A stretch of DNA of 64,000 nt, taken from NCBI RefSeq assembly GCF_965279675.1, contig NZ_CBDIIJ010000002.1:372001-436000 (forward strand), read 5' to 3'. Below are positions 62,040 through 64,000 of the stretch, in pieces. This DNA comes from Mucisphaera sp965279675 (GTDB lineage Bacteria; Planctomycetota; Phycisphaerae; Phycisphaerales; Phycisphaeraceae). Below the pieces are notes generated by a model. That model had not been told where the DNA came from. It searched no databases and saw nothing but the letters and a program-made list of their open reading frames with translations. Each line of letters opens with the position of its first letter. The stretch's first letter is position 1. The position numbers and the translations under genes were made by a program.

Positions 62040-63062
62040 ATGTCTGAAGCAACGAATCAACGTGACCTGGCTGTGGGCCTGACGGCGGGCGCGGGGCTCA
62101 TTGGCCTCGTGGCCCTGCTCATGCTGTTCGGGTACGTGCCGGGGTTTTTCGAGTCGGGGTACCAGTACCGGGTTTACGTGGATGAAGCGGCCGGGCTGTA
62201 TGAAGACAGCCGTGTGACCATCTCCGGGCTGGATGTCGGGAAAGTGACGGACGTGCATTTCCGGGATGCGTTCGGCTCGGGTGTCGAGGCGATCATTCTG
62301 ATCTCGGAGAAGCTGCCGCGTGGCGTGGAGGCGGAGGTGAAGGCGACGTCGCTGCTGGGTGGCGGGTCGGTGATCAATTTCACGTATGAACCGACGCCGG
62401 ACGAACCGACGGTGTTTCTGCCGTTTGATGGCTCGGAGATCATTGACGCACGGATCGCCAGTCCGACGGATGCCCTTGCGGGGTTGCTGGACGAGCCGAT
62501 GGCTCGTTTCGACGCCATCAGTGATGACCTGACAAGGGTGCTGAATGAGTGGGCGGACTTGGGTGAGAATCTGAATCTGCTGGTGGAACCGCGCGATGCG
62601 GCGGATGTGGAGGCGGGGCTGTCGACCAGCAATCTGGCGACGGTGCTGCAACGGACAGAATCGAGTCTGATGGAGGCCGAGCAGACACTGGCTGCGTTCC
62701 GGGAGTTGGTAGATGACGAGGTCTTCCGAGAAGACCTGAAGCAGACGGCGAGCAATGCTCGAACGCTGACGGAGCGGGCGGAGACAACGATTCAGAGTCT
62801 GGAGGAGACGGTCAGCGGGACGATCGAGAGCCTCGAACGCCGGTTGGTGGCCGTGGCGGATGATCTGTCGGGCACGATCGCGACGGCATCCGAGTTGCTC
62901 AGCCGGGTGAATGAGGGTGGCGGAACGGTCGGGAAGATGCTCAATGACCCGGCTCTGTATGACAACCTCAACGATGCCGCGGAGCGGCTGAAGGCGGTGA
63001 TGCTCGAGGTGCGGCTGCTGGTTGAGAAGATCCAGGCCGAGGGCGTGCTGTCGTCGCTTTGA
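62040..63062 (+). CDS. mlaD: MlaD/MCE-domain lipid transport protein
   Basis: A 340-residue periplasmic protein anchored by one N-terminal helix (AGAGLIGLVALLMLFGYVPGFF). The MCE domain (about 40-130) shows YQYRVYVDEAAGLYEDSRVTISGLDVGKVTDV and VKATSLLGGGSVINF. The rest is a long helical coil (about 180-335), longer than in E. coli MlaD and able to span part of the periplasm. The ATG at 62040 has GAGAGG upstream. Confidence 0.88.
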   Translation: MSEATNQRDLAVGLTAGAGLIGLVALLMLFGYVPGFFESGYQYRVYVDEAAGLYEDSRVTISGLDVGKVTDVHFRDAFGSGVEAIILISEKLPRGVEAEVKATSLLGGGSVINFTYEPTPDEPTVFLPFDGSEIIDARIASPTDALAGLLDEPMARFDAISDDLTRVLNEWADLGENLNLLVEPRDAADVEAGLSTSNLATVLQRTESSLMEAEQTLAAFRELVDDEVFREDLKQTASNARTLTERAETTIQSLEETVSGTIESLERRLVAVADDLSGTIATASELLSRVNEGGGTVGKMLNDPALYDNLNDAAERLKAVMLEVRLLVEKIQAEGVLSSL

Positions 63063-63108
63063 GGATTCCATGAGGGCGGGGGTCGTCGTAAATCTCTAAG
63101 ATCGCGGC

Positions 63109-64000
63109 ATGCGATACGTGATCATCATTCCTGATGGGGCGGCGGATATGCCGCTGGAGGACCTGGACGGCAAGACGCCTTTTGAGGCAGCGGCGATCCC
63201 GAATATGGACAGGCTGGCGGCGAGCGGCCGTCTGGGGACGGCGGTGACGACGCCTAGCGGGATGCCCTGCGGGTCGGACACGTGTTCGATGTGTTTGCTT
63301 GGGTATGACCCGGCGAAGTATCACACGGGCCGGGCCCCGCTGGAGGCGGCGGCGCTGGGCATCGCGTTGTCGGATACCGACTGGATCTTCCGGGTGAATC
63401 TGGTGACGGTGGTTGAGGGGCTGATGCAGGATCACTCGGCGGGGGCGATCCGTTCGGATGAAGGACGGCAGTTGCTGGAGGCCATCGAAGCGGCGGCGGC
63501 GATCGAGGGCATGACGTTTCATCCGGGCGTGAGCTACCGGAACATCATGGTGGATCGGTCGGGGTCACGGGACTGGAGCAAGCTGGTGACGGTCCCGCCT
63601 CATGATGTGCCGGGCGAGCCGATCCGCAAGCATCTGCCCAAAGGCGCGAAGGATGCCGAGCTTCTGCAGGACCTCATTGCGACAAGCGAGATCGTGTTTG
63701 CTGAGCACGATGTGAATCTGACCCGGCAGGAGATGGGTGAGGCGGCGGCAACACATGTGTGGCCGTGGGGGCAGGGCTTGAAACCGCAGCTACCCCCCTT
63801 CTCTGAGGTGTATGGCCGACGTGGGGCGATGATCACGGCGGTTGATTTGCTGGCTGGGATATCAGAGTTGATCGGCTGGGACAGGCTGGATGTGCCGGGG
63901 CAGACGAGCTACCACGACAACGACTACGAGGCGGCGGGCAGGCACGGGATCGCAGCACTCAATGACTACGACGTGGTCTGTGTGCATATCGAGGCGCCGG
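63109..64000 (+). CDS. apgM: Cofactor-independent phosphoglycerate mutase (ApgM-like), 3' end outside window
   Basis: The first 297 residues of a phosphoglycerate mutase of the archaeal-type independent family (begins MRYVIIIPDGAADMPLEDLDGKTP). Metal-binding Asp is D9; the phospho-Ser is in GMPCGSDTCSMCLLGYDP; GAMITAVDLLAGI and ALNDYDVVCVHIEAP follow. It interconverts 2- and 3-phosphoglycerate in glycolysis. The frame is open to the right edge with no stop. It lies 46 bp after mlaD. Confidence 0.9.
   Translation, partial: MRYVIIIPDGAADMPLEDLDGKTPFEAAAIPNMDRLAASGRLGTAVTTPSGMPCGSDTCSMCLLGYDPAKYHTGRAPLEAAALGIALSDTDWIFRVNLVTVVEGLMQDHSAGAIRSDEGRQLLEAIEAAAAIEGMTFHPGVSYRNIMVDRSGSRDWSKLVTVPPHDVPGEPIRKHLPKGAKDAELLQDLIATSEIVFAEHDVNLTRQEMGEAAATHVWPWGQGLKPQLPPFSEVYGRRGAMITAVDLLAGISELIGWDRLDVPGQTSYHDNDYEAAGRHGIAALNDYDVVCVHIEAP

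Overview
The window looks like part of the chromosome of a motile, probably aquatic planctomycete of the class Phycisphaerae. The base composition is GC-rich, the 16S rRNA gene at 50145-51653 reads like a Phycisphaera-type sequence (for example GGAGGCTGCAGT where most bacteria have GGAGGCAGCAGT), and the 16S gene stands alone with its own terminator, with no 23S or 5S gene behind it. These are readings by eye; no database search was run.

Layout. 1-3.9 kb: a DNA-binding protein of unknown role, a folK-queE-queD group (folate and queuosine precursors) and cysH. 3.9-5.8 kb: a two-gene phototrophy unit, a green-type proton-pumping rhodopsin followed by the retinal-forming dioxygenase blh, with a perfect 11-bp hairpin directly in front of the blh start codon. 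5.9-9.3 kb: a DUF1802 gene, an AT-richer frameshifted gene, a cluster of short palindromic repeats, and argS. 9.5-39.8 kb: a flagellar supercluster on the minus strand. It contains a regulatory block (TPR protein, flgN-like, sensor kinase, sigma-54 activator), then flgBC-fliEFGHIJ-motE-like-fliK-flgD-orf-flgE-flbD-motAB-fliL-fliN-fliOPQR-flhB, then flhA-flhF-flhG-orf-fliA. 39.9-49.5 kb: prfB, aspC, a LuxR-type regulator, a response regulator that has lost most of its receiver, a histidine kinase, a prepilin-like protein, fthC, a queuosine-precursor transporter, two membrane or unknown genes and a His-rich copper-type lipoprotein. 49.5-52 kb: 16S rRNA with promoter and terminator. 52-64 kb: hpf, a FIST protein, an orphan nuoI, trkH/trkA, two oxidoreductases, a sugar aminotransferase, mlaF-mlaD and the start of a phosphoglycerate mutase gene.

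How the parts fit. The flagellar genes read as a sigma-54/FlrBC then sigma-28 hierarchy with FlhF/FlhG placement control. A near-perfect sigma-54 promoter lies just upstream of flgB, and the next gene upstream is its likely activator. Several flagellar leaders can fold into hairpins with GGA in the loop, the form recognised by CsrA/RsmA. The rhodopsin and Blh together could make a light-driven proton pump, adding to proton motive force that the flagellar motor and Trk potassium uptake could draw on.

Two larger-scale signals stand out. The plus strand switches from strongly C-rich (about 0-1.7 kb) to strongly G-rich (beyond about 3.9 kb), as expected at a replication origin or an inversion breakpoint. 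A family of short palindromes with conserved edges is scattered through non-coding gaps at 7.3-7.5, 15.5 and 19.5 kb. No CRISPR array, prophage, transposase or tRNA gene was found.
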